DNA from: Marinobacter sediminum
GTDB lineage: Bacteria; Pseudomonadota; Gammaproteobacteria; Pseudomonadales; Oleiphilaceae
Reading direction: 5' to 3'
DNA length: 64,000 bases
NCBI RefSeq assembly: GCF_023657445.1
Contig: NZ_JAGTWY010000001.1
Coordinates: 1,860,001 to 1,924,000 of the forward strand
Of this stretch, positions 9,654 to 18,252 are shown piece after piece (position 1 is the first letter of the stretch; each line of letters starts with the position of its first letter). The notes below the pieces were generated by a model. That model had not been told where the DNA came from. It made no database searches and worked only from the letters and a program-made list of their open reading frames with translations. Made by a program: the position numbers and the translations under genes.

Positions 9654-9678
9654 AGGAAAATTCTGTTGTTTCGCAAAC

Positions 9679-10998
9679 TTAGCGCTCCAGAATCGCCGTC
9701 ACGCCCTGACCGCCAGCTGCACAGATCGAAATCAGGCCGCGACCGCTGCCTTTCTCTTCCAGCAGTTTTGCCAGGGTTGCCACAATGCGCCCGCCCGTGG
9801 CGGCAAACGGGTGACCGGCAGCCAGGCTGCTACCCTTGACGTTGAGCCTGCTTCTATCAACGCTACCCAGAGGCTTGTCCAGCCCCAGGCGCTCCTTGCA
9901 GAAGACAGGGTCCTCCCAGGCTTTCAGGGTGGATAGAACCTGCGCGGCAAAGGCCTCATGGATTTCGTAAAAATCGAAATCCTGCAGCGTCAGGCCCGCT
10001 TTCTCAAGCATCCGGGGCACTGCGTAGGCAGGGGCCATGAGCAGCCCCTCCTTTTTGTCCACAAAATCTACAGCAGCCACTTCCGAGAATGTCAGCCAGG
10101 CTCGTACCTTATGGTTGTTGGCCTTTGCCCATTCTTCGCTGGCAAGAAGCACGCAGGAAGCACCATCCGTGAGTGCTGTGCTGTTTGCGGCTGTCATGGT
10201 GCCATTCTCGCGATCAAAACACGGCTTTAGCGTGGCGAGCTTCTCCAGTGTGGTGTCCGGACGCAGAATATTGTCTTTCTCCAGCCCTGCCAGAGGGGTC
10301 ATCAGATCTGCGAAGAAACCGTCTTCATAGGCCTGAGCCAGTTTCTGATGGCTTTCCAGAGCCAGTTGATCCTGATCCTCGCGGGAAATGTTCCATTCAT
10401 GGGCCGTCACCTGGGCATGATCCCCCATGGACATGCCGGTGCGCGGCTCGCCGTTTTCAGGTATCTCCGGCACCAGGTGGCCAGGCCGGAAACGGCCCAG
10501 AATTTTCAGACGCTCACTGACCGTTTTCGCCCGATTCAGGTCCAGCAGAATTTCACGTAACCCCTCACCCACCCCAATAGGGGCGTCAGAGGTGGTGTCG
10601 GCGCCACCAGCAATACCACACTCTATCTGACCGAGTGCAATCTTGTTGGCGACCAGAATGGCGGCTTCCAGACCGGTGCCGCAAGCCTGCTGAATATCGT
10701 AAGCAGGCGTTTCCAGCGCCAGGCCACAACTCATCACTGACTCACGAGTCAGATTGAAATCCCGGGAATGCTTGATAACCGCACCGGCTGCCACCTCCCC
10801 CATGCGCTGACCCTGAAGACTATATCGGTCAACCAGGCCCCGTAGGGTGGATGTCAGCAACTCCTGGTTACTGACCTTGCTATAGGCAGTGTTCGACTTG
10901 GCAAAAGGAATACGGTTGCCGCCGATAATCGCAACGCGGCGGATACCCCGGGAGGAAGCTGCTGGCTTCTTTTGGGTGGTTTTCGGTGCCTGTGCCAT
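9679..10998 (-). CDS. Acetyl-CoA C-acyltransferase (thiolase)
   Basis: This 439-residue thiolase cleaves 3-ketoacyl-CoA with CoA, or condenses acyl-CoA units in reverse. The nucleophilic cysteine lies in DIQQACGTGLEA (about residue 105), the histidine in YEIHEAFAAQ (about 350), and the second cysteine in SICAAGGQG near the C-terminus. The GSSLAAGHPFAATGGR loop is also present. It resembles FadI/FadA-type beta-oxidation thiolases, with a short basic N-terminal extension. It is divergent from a FabG4-type reductase across 179 bases. That pairing is common in Marinobacter-like genomes and suggests shared control of 3-ketoacyl chemistry. Confidence 0.92.
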   Translation of the reverse strand: MAQAPKTTQKKPAASSRGIRRVAIIGGNRIPFAKSNTAYSKVSNQELLTSTLRGLVDRYSLQGQRMGEVAAGAVIKHSRDFNLTRESVMSCGLALETPAYDIQQACGTGLEAAILVANKIALGQIECGIAGGADTTSDAPIGVGEGLREILLDLNRAKTVSERLKILGRFRPGHLVPEIPENGEPRTGMSMGDHAQVTAHEWNISREDQDQLALESHQKLAQAYEDGFFADLMTPLAGLEKDNILRPDTTLEKLATLKPCFDRENGTMTAANSTALTDGASCVLLASEEWAKANNHKVRAWLTFSEVAAVDFVDKKEGLLMAPAYAVPRMLEKAGLTLQDFDFYEIHEAFAAQVLSTLKAWEDPVFCKERLGLDKPLGSVDRSRLNVKGSSLAAGHPFAATGGRIVATLAKLLEEKGSGRGLISICAAGGQGVTAILER

Positions 10999-11177
10999 GA
11001 TGAGTTCCTGTTTTGAAATAATGTCTATATCGGGCCAGTCTATCCTGAAAGGCTATACGCTCATTGGCAGCGCTGACAACGCGCCCCAGGCATTGAGTCA
11101 ATCCAAAAACTGGCGGATTCTTTAACCTGTAGGTCACTTACACCCAATGCTCTATAAACAACCACAAGGAAGAACCT

Positions 11178-12584
11178 ATGTCTGACCTCTACCTTAGACT
11201 CGTCAACACTCCGGTCGGCAAGACGGCCGCGCAGTCGCTCGGCCTGCCAGCTCCGGTCCCACTCAAGCGCCTGAAGCGCGTAGACCAGCCCTTTATTGAA
11301 GGCGACGTACTGATTGGCGCCGCAGCCGGTGGCAAGGCCGTTGCAGCGCTGGGAAGCATCCTGGGTGCCAGTGCAGCAACACTTCATCATGCCAGTGGTA
11401 CGGAGTCACTGAAAGACTCTTCCAAGGCCGTAAACAAGGCCAAGCCCCTCGAATTGACCGGGGATATCGATCAGAAATTTTCTGCCCTGGTATTTGACGC
11501 CACCGGCATCAAAAGCCCCGATGACCTCCGCGCCCTGTACGACTTCTTTCACCCCACCATCAAGAAACTGGGGACCAACGCCCGCATCCTGGTCATTGGC
11601 CAGGACCCACAGACCTGCCGGAATGCTCCTCAGGCAGCAGCGCAGCAGGCTCTGGAAGGTTTCGTTCGAAGCGCTGGCAAGGAAGTCGGAAAGAAAGGCG
11701 CTACAGCCAACCTGCTGTGGATGGCCCCCGGGGCAGAGAAACAACTGGATTCCAGTGTACGCTTCTTCCTTTCCACCCGCTCCGCCTATGTTTCGGGTCA
11801 GGTTGTGCGCATTAGCAAAGGCACCGCAACGCCGGCGACCAACCCTGTTGCGCCACTGGCCGGCAAAGTTGCGCTGGTAACGGGCGCATCCCGAGGCATT
11901 GGTGCTTCCATTGCCCGGACTCTGGCTCGCGACGGCGCAACCGTTATCGGCCTGGACATCCCCCCTGTGATGGAAGAGCTACAGAAGGTGACTGATGCGA
12001 TTCAGGGCAAGGCACTGGCCTGCGATATTACCGACACGGCGGCACCAAAACTGATCGCGGATTTCGTAGCAGAGCATTTTGAGGGTCTGGACCTGGTGAT
12101 CCACAATGCCGGTATCACACGCGATAAAACTCTGGGCAATATGCCCGAACACTTCTGGGATATGACGATTGCGGTCAACCTGAGTGCCGAGGAAGTGATC
12201 GACGAGGAGCTCATGCACCGCGAACTGCTGCGGGAGAATGGCCGCATCGTCTGCATTTCCTCCATCAGCGGCATTGCAGGTAACTTCGGACAAACCAACT
12301 ACTCAACAGCGAAGAGCGGCGTGATCGGCTACGTGGAAGCGATGGCAAAACATATGAAAAATGGCGTTACCATCAACGCCATCGCGCCGGGTTTCATCGA
12401 AACCCAGATGACCGCCGACATGCCGATCACGATCCGCGAGGCGGGAAGGCGGATGAACAGCCTGTCTCAGGGCGGGCAGCCGATAGACGTGGCAGAAGCC
12501 ATCGCCTGGTACTGCAGCCCGGCCTCAAACGGCGTCAATGGAAATATAGTGCGGGTCTGTGGTCAGTCGCTGATTGGCAAGTAA
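11178..12584 (+). CDS. Two-domain 3-oxoacyl-ACP/CoA reductase (FabG4-like SDR)
   Basis: The 468-residue protein is about 200 residues longer than ordinary FabG. Residues 1-225 form a degenerate Rossmann-like domain, as in the mycobacterial FabG4 (high-molecular-weight FabG) family. Residues 230-468 are a typical short-chain dehydrogenase: NADP-binding LVTGASRGIGAS, HNAGITRDK, catalytic S in CISSISG, and Y/K in NYSTAKSG. It reduces 3-oxoacyl thioesters; CoA substrates are used by known members. It has a good ribosome site (AAGGAAG) and a strong terminator directly after the stop. It faces the thiolase gene. Confidence 0.9.
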   Translation: MSDLYLRLVNTPVGKTAAQSLGLPAPVPLKRLKRVDQPFIEGDVLIGAAAGGKAVAALGSILGASAATLHHASGTESLKDSSKAVNKAKPLELTGDIDQKFSALVFDATGIKSPDDLRALYDFFHPTIKKLGTNARILVIGQDPQTCRNAPQAAAQQALEGFVRSAGKEVGKKGATANLLWMAPGAEKQLDSSVRFFLSTRSAYVSGQVVRISKGTATPATNPVAPLAGKVALVTGASRGIGASIARTLARDGATVIGLDIPPVMEELQKVTDAIQGKALACDITDTAAPKLIADFVAEHFEGLDLVIHNAGITRDKTLGNMPEHFWDMTIAVNLSAEEVIDEELMHRELLRENGRIVCISSISGIAGNFGQTNYSTAKSGVIGYVEAMAKHMKNGVTINAIAPGFIETQMTADMPITIREAGRRMNSLSQGGQPIDVAEAIAWYCSPASNGVNGNIVRVCGQSLIGK

Positions 12585-12618
12585 TAAAAAAGGCAGGCCC
12601 TGAGGCCTGCCTTTTTTA
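12585..12618. terminator. Bidirectional Rho-independent terminator
   Basis: A GC-rich stem (GGCAGGCC / GGCCTGCC, loop CTGA) is flanked by A-runs on one side and T-runs on the other, so it can stop transcription both ways. It serves fabG4 on the plus strand and the Val-Asp-Val tRNA operon on the minus strand. Confidence 0.9.
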
Positions 12619-12626
12619 TGGAATCT

Positions 12627-12702
12627 TGGTGGGTGGTACTGGGATCGAACCAGTGACCCTCGCCTTGTAAGGGCGATGCTCTCCCAGCTGAGCTAACCAC
12701 CC
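12627..12702 (-). tRNA. tRNA-Val (UAC), copy 1
   Basis: A 76-base cloverleaf with encoded CCA, acceptor GGGTGGT / ACCACCC, D arm TAGCTCAGCTGGGAGAGCA, anticodon TAC in CCTTACAAGG, and T arm GGTTCGATCCC. It is the last gene of a three-tRNA minus-strand operon and looks identical to the copy at 12856-12931. Confidence 0.97.
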
Positions 12703-12709
12703 AGGAAAA

Positions 12710-12786
12710 TGGCGGAGCGGACGGGACTCGAACCCGCGACCCCCGGCGTGACAGGCCGGTATTCTAACCAGCTGAACTACCGCTCC
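12710..12786 (-). tRNA. tRNA-Asp (GUC)
   Basis: A 77-base cloverleaf with acceptor GGAGCGG / CCGCTCC, discriminator G then CCA, D arm TAGTTCAGCTGGTTAGAATA and anticodon GTC in CCTGTCACG. It closely matches E. coli tRNA-Asp. It lies between the two tRNA-Val copies. Confidence 0.97.
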
Positions 12787-12855
12787 GCATCAATTCTGGC
12801 CACACGGGCCTGAATCTTGAACCGGATAGGGTGATCCGGTGATGCACTTTGAAAG

Positions 12856-12931
12856 TGGTGGGTGGTACTGGGATCGAACCAGTGACCCTCGCCTTGTAAG
12901 GGCGATGCTCTCCCAGCTGAGCTAACCACCC
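12856..12931 (-). tRNA. tRNA-Val (UAC), copy 2
   Basis: Same sequence as the tRNA-Val at 12627-12702, with encoded CCA and anticodon TAC. It is the first gene of the operon read from the promoter at 13035-13062. Confidence 0.97.
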
Positions 12932-13034
12932 ACTTTCGGGCTGTTAAACCACAAAGCCTTTCAAAGGCCCCCACTTGCAACGCATGGCGTTGTTTGCTGA
13001 GGCAGACTTGCTGTCTCAATCAAGTGAGACGCGC

Positions 13035-13062
13035 ATTTTAAGCATTTGGCTGACGGTGTCAA
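13035..13062 (-). promoter_or_regulatory. Sigma-70 promoter of the Val-Asp-Val tRNA operon
   Basis: On the minus strand a perfect TTGACA -35 box (13057-13062), a 16-base spacer and a TAAAAT -10 box (13035-13040) are followed by a GC-rich discriminator (GCGCGTC). This is the expected design of a growth-rate-controlled tRNA promoter, about 100 bases upstream of the first tRNA. Confidence 0.85.
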
Positions 13063-13129
13063 ATGTTTTCCGGGAATTTTCTCAAGAAACCTTTAAGCCG
13101 TTCAAAATGGTACATTTTTTAAACAAAAC

Positions 13130-13387
13130 CTACTTGGCGGAACCTGACTTGCGACCACCCTTCAAAACCCTGAGCTCCGTCTTTCCCTGTCCGGCCTGCT
13201 CTGCCTTTTGACGCAAGGCGAGTTCACTGACTCTCGAGCGCCTGCACTCTGGTACCGCCCGATTTGCCAGTGAGCAATTCAGGTCATCCAGGCGTTTCTG
13301 AACATCGCCCCAAGTGCCCAGTAACTGAGGAATCACCTCATCCGCAAGTTTCTCCAGCCTGCCCCGTAACGAATCTTTCAGTGACAT
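13130..13387 (-). CDS. Small hypothetical protein
   Basis: 85 residues, basic and alpha-helical, with no membrane segment. ATG 13387 is preceded by GGGAAG at 8 bases. It has a leucine-rich N-terminal helix and a lysine/glycine-rich C-terminal tail (GGRKSGSAK). I do not recognise it. It follows the larger lipoprotein gene on the same strand after a 102-base gap, so it could be cotranscribed. It is probably real given the ribosome site and the lack of a competing frame. Confidence 0.55.
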   Translation of the reverse strand: MSLKDSLRGRLEKLADEVIPQLLGTWGDVQKRLDDLNCSLANRAVPECRRSRVSELALRQKAEQAGQGKTELRVLKGGRKSGSAK

Positions 13388-13489
13388 TTTCTGACTTCCC
13401 GAATGTTTCGACTGTTGTCAGTGTAGTAACCAGAGCCCACACCGACAATTGTGAAACAGATCATATTCCCTGTCGTTTCGGCCAGTCCG

Positions 13490-14383
13490 TCAGAAAATCC
13501 ACCAACCACCCCCGGACTCAGCCTCTTCCTGCCGTTCCCGCGCCCGCTCCAGCTGTGCATAGTCTTCTTCCAGCTGCTCAATTTTGCGGTCGGTTTCAAG
13601 AGGAACGGTTGGACCACCGCCAAAAGGCCAGAACCATGAGGCAGATTCGTAATTTCCCTCTTGCTCCAATCGCTCGATTTCCAGCTCCCGCTGTTCCTCA
13701 AGCGTATCCATTCGGCGCTCAAAATCCTCATCCTCATTGATTTCAACGATAGAGGTAGCGGCGTGGTTTGGCGCCAGGAGGTCACTGTTTAAAAAGCGCG
13801 TGGTGACAATTTCGTTTCCCTGCATGGCGTAGTCACGTGTCACCAGCTGTAAATCACCCTGAGCAAGGGGATGTTCGGGATCAAGATCCGGGTGAGCCTG
13901 CTCGGGCTCAGTCAGTTCGTTGTATCGAAGGTAATAGATGCGGCCAGCTTCAACCTTGAGCGCTGCATCAGCAATCAGGCTCAGGCTGAACGAGTTCATC
14001 CCCTCAAGACCCAGAAGCGGTCGTCGCATGGCAATCTGTCGCTCGCCGGGACTCACCTCAAGCCAGGTATAGCTGTCGTTCCGGAGGTTGAAATAATGTG
14101 CGTCGTCGATGTAAACGCTGGGGGCCTCAATCTCATCCGCCGCCCACTGGGAATGGGTACGGTAAAAATAGATCAGGGCATTCTTCCGGTTCCACTCATC
14201 GTTGGGAATGTGGACAAAATCATGACCGGAGACGGGGTGCAGAAATGCCCCCGTACTCTTGCCAATCGATTGGTAAACTGTACAACCGGAACCGAAAATA
14301 AGAGCACAGAGGGCCAGGGCCCGAAACGACAAGATAAGCAAGCGGGGAGCAGCCGGCGCGGTATGAGGCATTCGGGATTTCAT
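13490..14383 (-). CDS. Probable lipoprotein (DUF2846-like) with coiled-coil tail
   Basis: The 297-residue protein has an N-terminal signal sequence ending in a lipobox-like IFGSGC at about residue 34. The middle (about 65-165) has the pattern of DUF2846-type lipoproteins: ALIYFYRTHSQWAADEI, SVYIDDAHYFNLRNDSYTWL, SPGERQIAMR, and VEAGRIYYLRYNEL. Those proteins display small-ligand-like beta repeats at the cell surface, and their function is unknown. Residues 215-290 are strongly charged and predict coiled coil (EEQRELEIERLEQEG; KIEQLEEDYAQLERA), ending in GGGWWIF. The link to DUF2846 is from pattern only. Confidence 0.7.
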   Translation of the reverse strand: MKSRMPHTAPAAPRLLILSFRALALCALIFGSGCTVYQSIGKSTGAFLHPVSGHDFVHIPNDEWNRKNALIYFYRTHSQWAADEIEAPSVYIDDAHYFNLRNDSYTWLEVSPGERQIAMRRPLLGLEGMNSFSLSLIADAALKVEAGRIYYLRYNELTEPEQAHPDLDPEHPLAQGDLQLVTRDYAMQGNEIVTTRFLNSDLLAPNHAATSIVEINEDEDFERRMDTLEEQRELEIERLEQEGNYESASWFWPFGGGPTVPLETDRKIEQLEEDYAQLERARERQEEAESGGGWWIF

Positions 14384-14524
14384 TGTTAATCACTCTTCAT
14401 CGTTTCGCGAGTTACCCGATCATAGCAACTGCAAAACGGAAGAAATGAGAGCTACCGCAAGGGATGAATACAAACCGTTACAATCAGTCAGCCAGCGGCC
14501 CGAACACCTCTCCTGAAAACAATC

Positions 14525-15490
14525 TTATTTCGCTGACAACTGCGCCCGCAATGTATTCACTTCCTCGGACAGCCGAACCAGTCGCGACGTCAGCTGAGCC
14601 CTTGAGGAGTCTATGGCCTGAACGGTTTTCTTTACACTTGCCAGCTCATTCTGCAACGCCCGCACACGACTATCTCCGGCGAGCGCATCCGTCTCTTTCT
14701 CGAGCGCGCTGAGCCGTCCCTCAAGACCGCTGATACCGAGCTTTTGCTCCTGTTCAAACCGACGAATTCTGTTTTCGACGATCTGATCCACACCTGCGAT
14801 TTGCTTACTCAGAGTCGTTAATTGATCCGTCGCCTGTCGATTGGCCTCCTGCAGCGCCACAATAGAGGTTTGCGTCTGATCCTCGAGTGCGGACAGATCA
14901 CCCGCAAACGAAGACCGCATTTTTTCCATTGACGCTTTCACGGTATTCAGCGCCTTGCCATCTTCCGCAAGACCCTTCTCTAAAGCAGCCAGGCGTTCCT
15001 GGTGATCATTCAACCGGGCCTTGTTCCGCTCATTGGAAACAACCCACAACTTTCCGATTTCGCTATTTGCGGTTTCCAACTGCTTTTTGTTGTTGGCAAT
15101 CTGGTCTGAAAGCGAGGCTCCCCGCTCCTGCAGACTCTCACCCGTTTCGGATAGGTCTCCCTCAAACCTGGCCAGAGCCAACTTGCTTTGGCGGGCCCAG
15201 TAATCGGCCTCCTCCAACTGCCCCTCCAAAGACTGAATCCGCTGATTCTGCGAGTACCAGCCAGCACCCGCCGCGCCCGAAAGCCCGATCAACAGCAGCC
15301 ACAACAGGGTAAGGCTTCCCCGTCCGTTTCCGTTGCCCCCGCCCTTCGATGACTTTGCAGGCTCCGGGGGCTTTTCGCGACCACCGCCAGATGCAGACTT
15401 TGGCCTCGCACCCGGGGGCGCCTTTCTTTCCTTATTGCCAACCGGTGCCTCGGCTCTTAGTTCATCGTCATCTGGACGGATGGGTTCCAT
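14525..15490 (-). CDS. Single-pass membrane protein with long periplasmic coiled coil
   Basis: 321 residues. A proline/lysine/glycine-rich cytoplasmic head (1-75, with GGGNGNGRG) precedes one membrane helix (about 77-97, LTLLWLLLIGLSGAAGAGW). About 220 residues of predicted coiled coil follow (QRIQSLEGQLEEADYW; RLVRLSEEVNTLRAQLS). This architecture recalls ATPase- or murein-linked coiled-coil anchors, but no family is certain. ATG 15490 is chosen because AGGAGC lies 6 bases upstream; a longer frame starting at 15658 has no such site. It is divergent from purE, whose start is 189 bases away. Confidence 0.75.
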   Translation of the reverse strand: MEPIRPDDDELRAEAPVGNKERKAPPGARPKSASGGGREKPPEPAKSSKGGGNGNGRGSLTLLWLLLIGLSGAAGAGWYSQNQRIQSLEGQLEEADYWARQSKLALARFEGDLSETGESLQERGASLSDQIANNKKQLETANSEIGKLWVVSNERNKARLNDHQERLAALEKGLAEDGKALNTVKASMEKMRSSFAGDLSALEDQTQTSIVALQEANRQATDQLTTLSKQIAGVDQIVENRIRRFEQEQKLGISGLEGRLSALEKETDALAGDSRVRALQNELASVKKTVQAIDSSRAQLTSRLVRLSEEVNTLRAQLSAK

Positions 15491-15678
15491 TACAGCTCCT
15501 GGATATGGACGGGTTAACCTGATGGGCTGATAATACATGCAGTTATAAACTGAGTGAAATATCCGGGTTTCAAGCCCCCGGTTCCACAGGCCCAATTCAC
15601 CAGAAACGGCCTTTGTTGCATGGTGAGTAGCCAAAACATACAATGGCCGGCTTTCCAATTATCACAGGACTGTTGCTT

Positions 15679-16170
15679 ATGCAGCCGCTTGTAGGACTCA
15701 TCATGGGCTCCAAATCCGATTGGCCCACAATGGAACACGCCGCCAACATGCTTGAAAAACTCGGCGTACCCTACGAAACCAAAGTCGTCTCTGCCCACCG
15801 CACACCGGATCTTCTGTTTGATTACGCCAAAACTGCATCTGGCCGCGGCCTGAAGGCAATCATCGCCGGTGCCGGCGGAGCCGCTCACCTGCCAGGCATG
15901 GTAGCGTCACAGACCTCCCTGCCGGTATTGGGTGTTCCCGTACAGTCCAAAGCGCTCAACGGTCTCGACTCACTGCTTTCTATTGTTCAGATGCCCGGCG
16001 GTATTGCGGTAGGCACTCTGGCAATCGGCAAGGCCGGTGCAACAAACGCGGGTCTGCTGGCGGCCCAGATTATCGGCACGTTCGATGCCGATGTGCGCAA
16101 GGCCGTCGATGAATTCCGCGAAGCACAGACGCAAACGATTCTGGACAACCCGGATCCCAGAGATCAATGA
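15679..16170 (+). CDS. purE: N5-carboxyaminoimidazole ribonucleotide mutase
   Basis: The 163-residue PurE class I enzyme moves the carboxyl group of N5-CAIR to make CAIR in purine synthesis. The motifs [22 protein letters not shown] (with the catalytic histidine) and [14 protein letters not shown] are intact, as is the SLPVLGVPV segment. ATG 15679 has AGGA upstream and gives the canonical N-terminus; an earlier in-frame start at 15643 adds 12 residues without support. purK follows 40 bases downstream. Confidence 0.96.
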   Translation: MQPLVGLIMGSKSDWPTMEHAANMLEKLGVPYETKVVSAHRTPDLLFDYAKTASGRGLKAIIAGAGGAAHLPGMVASQTSLPVLGVPVQSKALNGLDSLLSIVQMPGGIAVGTLAIGKAGATNAGLLAAQIIGTFDADVRKAVDEFREAQTQTILDNPDPRDQ

Positions 16171-16210
16171 ATTTAACTCAGTAGTCTGCCGAACAGGTTG
16201 GGGAACACAA

Positions 16211-17329
16211 ATGAGAATTGGTGTACTAGGCGCCGGTCAACTCGGGCGCATGCTGGCTCTCGCCGGATACCCGCTGGCGAAAACTTTCGTTTTCTATGAC
16301 ATGTCTGGCAGCCCAAGCGCCGGCCTGGGCGAAGTCATCATCGACAGGGACGGCCAGTACCTGGATGACTTTATCTCACGGGTAGACCGCGTCACCTACG
16401 AGTTCGAGCACCTGCCGGTCGACGTCGCAGAAAAGCTTGCAGAAGAAAAACCGGTTCACCCCTGCCCCCGCGCCTTGCAGGTATGCCAGAACCGCGAAGC
16501 CGAAAAAACGCTGTTTGGCGAACTGGGCATACCAACGCCTGAATGGAAAATTGCGGACAGTGCGAAAGCCCTCGAGGATGCAGCTGAGAAACTTGGCTGC
16601 CCCGTAGTCGCAAAATCCAATACGGAAGGCTACGACGGCAAGGGCCAGGCAGTCCTCAGAAATCCTGAAGACGCAGCAGAAGCCTGGGCCTCTATTGGTC
16701 ACCCACGACTGATCGTCGAGAAGTTTGTTGAGTTCAAGCGCGAAGTATCCATGATCGCCGTACGATCAGAGGATGGTGACCTTGCCTTCTACCCGATGGC
16801 GGAGAACACCCATCACGAAGGCATTCTGCGCTACTCAATCGCACCTGCACCCGGTCTGGAAAAGCATATCCAGGACGATGCGAAACGCTATATCCGTGCA
16901 CTGTTGAACGAATTGAACTATGTTGGCGTATTAACACTTGAGCTGTTTGAAACCGCGGACGGCCTTGTTGCAAACGAAATGGCGCCCCGGGTTCACAACT
17001 CTGGACACTGGAGCATCGAAGGGGCAATGACCAGCCAGTTCGAGAACCACATCCGGGCAGTGAGCGGCCACCACCTTGGCAGCGTTGAGCCACGTGGAGT
17101 GAGCTGCATGATCAACATCATCGGGGAGCATGGCGACATTGAACGCATCCTTGAGCTGCCCTACGCTCACCTCCATCTATACAACAAAGGCGAGCGCCCT
17201 GGCCGGAAACTCGGCCATGTGAATATCCTGGCGGACAGCTACGAGGAACTGGTTTGGCGTGTCCGGAACTGCGCGCAGTTCCTGCCCGGCAGCCCCGAGT
17301 TTAAAAGCTCTTTAACACCAAGGGGTTGA
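16211..17329 (+). CDS. purK: N5-carboxyaminoimidazole ribonucleotide synthase
   Basis: The 372-residue ATP-grasp enzyme makes N5-CAIR from AIR, bicarbonate and ATP, feeding PurE. The N-terminus RIGVLGAGQLGRMLA is the classic PurK start. The ATP-grasp core shows CPVVAKSNTEGYDGKGQ and LIVEKFVEFKREVS, with the metal site near VANEMAPRVHNSGHWSIEG. ATG 16211 is preceded by a weak GGGGA. A longer frame from 16037 runs through the end of purE in another frame and is rejected. Confidence 0.96.
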   Translation: MRIGVLGAGQLGRMLALAGYPLAKTFVFYDMSGSPSAGLGEVIIDRDGQYLDDFISRVDRVTYEFEHLPVDVAEKLAEEKPVHPCPRALQVCQNREAEKTLFGELGIPTPEWKIADSAKALEDAAEKLGCPVVAKSNTEGYDGKGQAVLRNPEDAAEAWASIGHPRLIVEKFVEFKREVSMIAVRSEDGDLAFYPMAENTHHEGILRYSIAPAPGLEKHIQDDAKRYIRALLNELNYVGVLTLELFETADGLVANEMAPRVHNSGHWSIEGAMTSQFENHIRAVSGHHLGSVEPRGVSCMINIIGEHGDIERILELPYAHLHLYNKGERPGRKLGHVNILADSYEELVWRVRNCAQFLPGSPEFKSSLTPRG

Positions 17330-17400
17330 TATAGCTCAAATCGCCCCCAAATTGGCCAACTGTACATACACGTAAATAGAGAGACAGGGAGAACGATCTC

Positions 17401-17979
17401 ATGGCATTTGAACTTCCCGCACTACCATACGAAAAGAACGCTCTGGAACCGCACATCTCTCAGGAAACCCTTGAGTACCATTACGGCAAGCACCACAACA
17501 CCTATGTCACCAAGCTGAACGGCCTGGTTGAAGGTACCGATAACGCCAACAAATCTCTTGAGGACATCATCAAGAGTGCCAGTGGCCCGCTGTTCAACAA
17601 CGCCGCACAGGTCTGGAACCACACCTTCTACTGGCATTGCCTCAGCCCCAATGGTGGCGGTGAGCCGACAGGCGCAGCCAAGGACGCTATCGAGAAAGCC
17701 TTTGGCTCGTTCGAAGATTTCAAGAAAGAATTCAACGACAAGGCAGCCAACAACTTCGGCTCAGGCTGGACCTGGCTTGTAAAGAAGGCTGACGGCAGCG
17801 TAGCCATCACCAACACCAGCAACGCGGAAACCCCGCTGACTGGCTCTGACAAGCCTGTACTGACCGTGGACGTTTGGGAGCACGCGTACTACATCGATTA
17901 CCGCAACTCCCGCCCAAATTACCTCGAAGCGTTCTGGAATCTCGTTAACTGGGATTTTGTGAACGAAAATCTGGCCTGA
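17401..17979 (+). CDS. sodB: Iron superoxide dismutase
   Basis: 192 residues of the Fe/Mn superoxide dismutase family, which converts superoxide to oxygen and peroxide in the cytoplasm. The metal ligands are visible: H in YHYGKHHNTYV, H in QVWNHTFYW, D and H in DVWEHAYYIDY. The AQVWNHTFYW glutamine and overall length match the Fe form (SodB). Its ribosome site is GGGAG 10 bases before the ATG. A good terminator follows the stop. Confidence 0.97.
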   Translation: MAFELPALPYEKNALEPHISQETLEYHYGKHHNTYVTKLNGLVEGTDNANKSLEDIIKSASGPLFNNAAQVWNHTFYWHCLSPNGGGEPTGAAKDAIEKAFGSFEDFKKEFNDKAANNFGSGWTWLVKKADGSVAITNTSNAETPLTGSDKPVLTVDVWEHAYYIDYRNSRPNYLEAFWNLVNWDFVNENLA

Positions 17980-18028
17980 TCAGACACGCTGATTAGCTGA
18001 CAGACCGCGGCCGATAACGGCTGCAGAG

Positions 18029-18057
18029 AAAACGCCCGCTTTTTGCGGGCGTTTTTG
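18029..18057 (+). terminator. Rho-independent terminator of sodB
   Basis: A stem (AACGCCCGC / GCGGGCGTT) with a TTTT loop ends in a T-run, 50 bases after the sodB stop. Confidence 0.88.
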
Positions 18058-18252
18058 TATCTGTCATGCACGAAATCCTTACAAATTGAAACACTCAGGG
18101 TCTGCATTCCCTGAAAAAATTACCGATACTCAATGCAGTTACATCGTCTCTGAACCATACTGACAAGCAAACAGCAGCATCCAACTGCCTAAGCAAAAGT
18201 GAAGATGTGAAACGACCGGCTTCCTGACGAATCGGATTATAGAAAGGCCTGA

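Noticed and set aside
12627..12931. Possible CRISPR-like direct repeat
   Set aside because: The repeated 76 bases are two tRNA-Val genes.
16037..16210. Extended purK start upstream
   Set aside because: It runs through the purE coding end in another frame; the PurK N-terminus begins at 16211.
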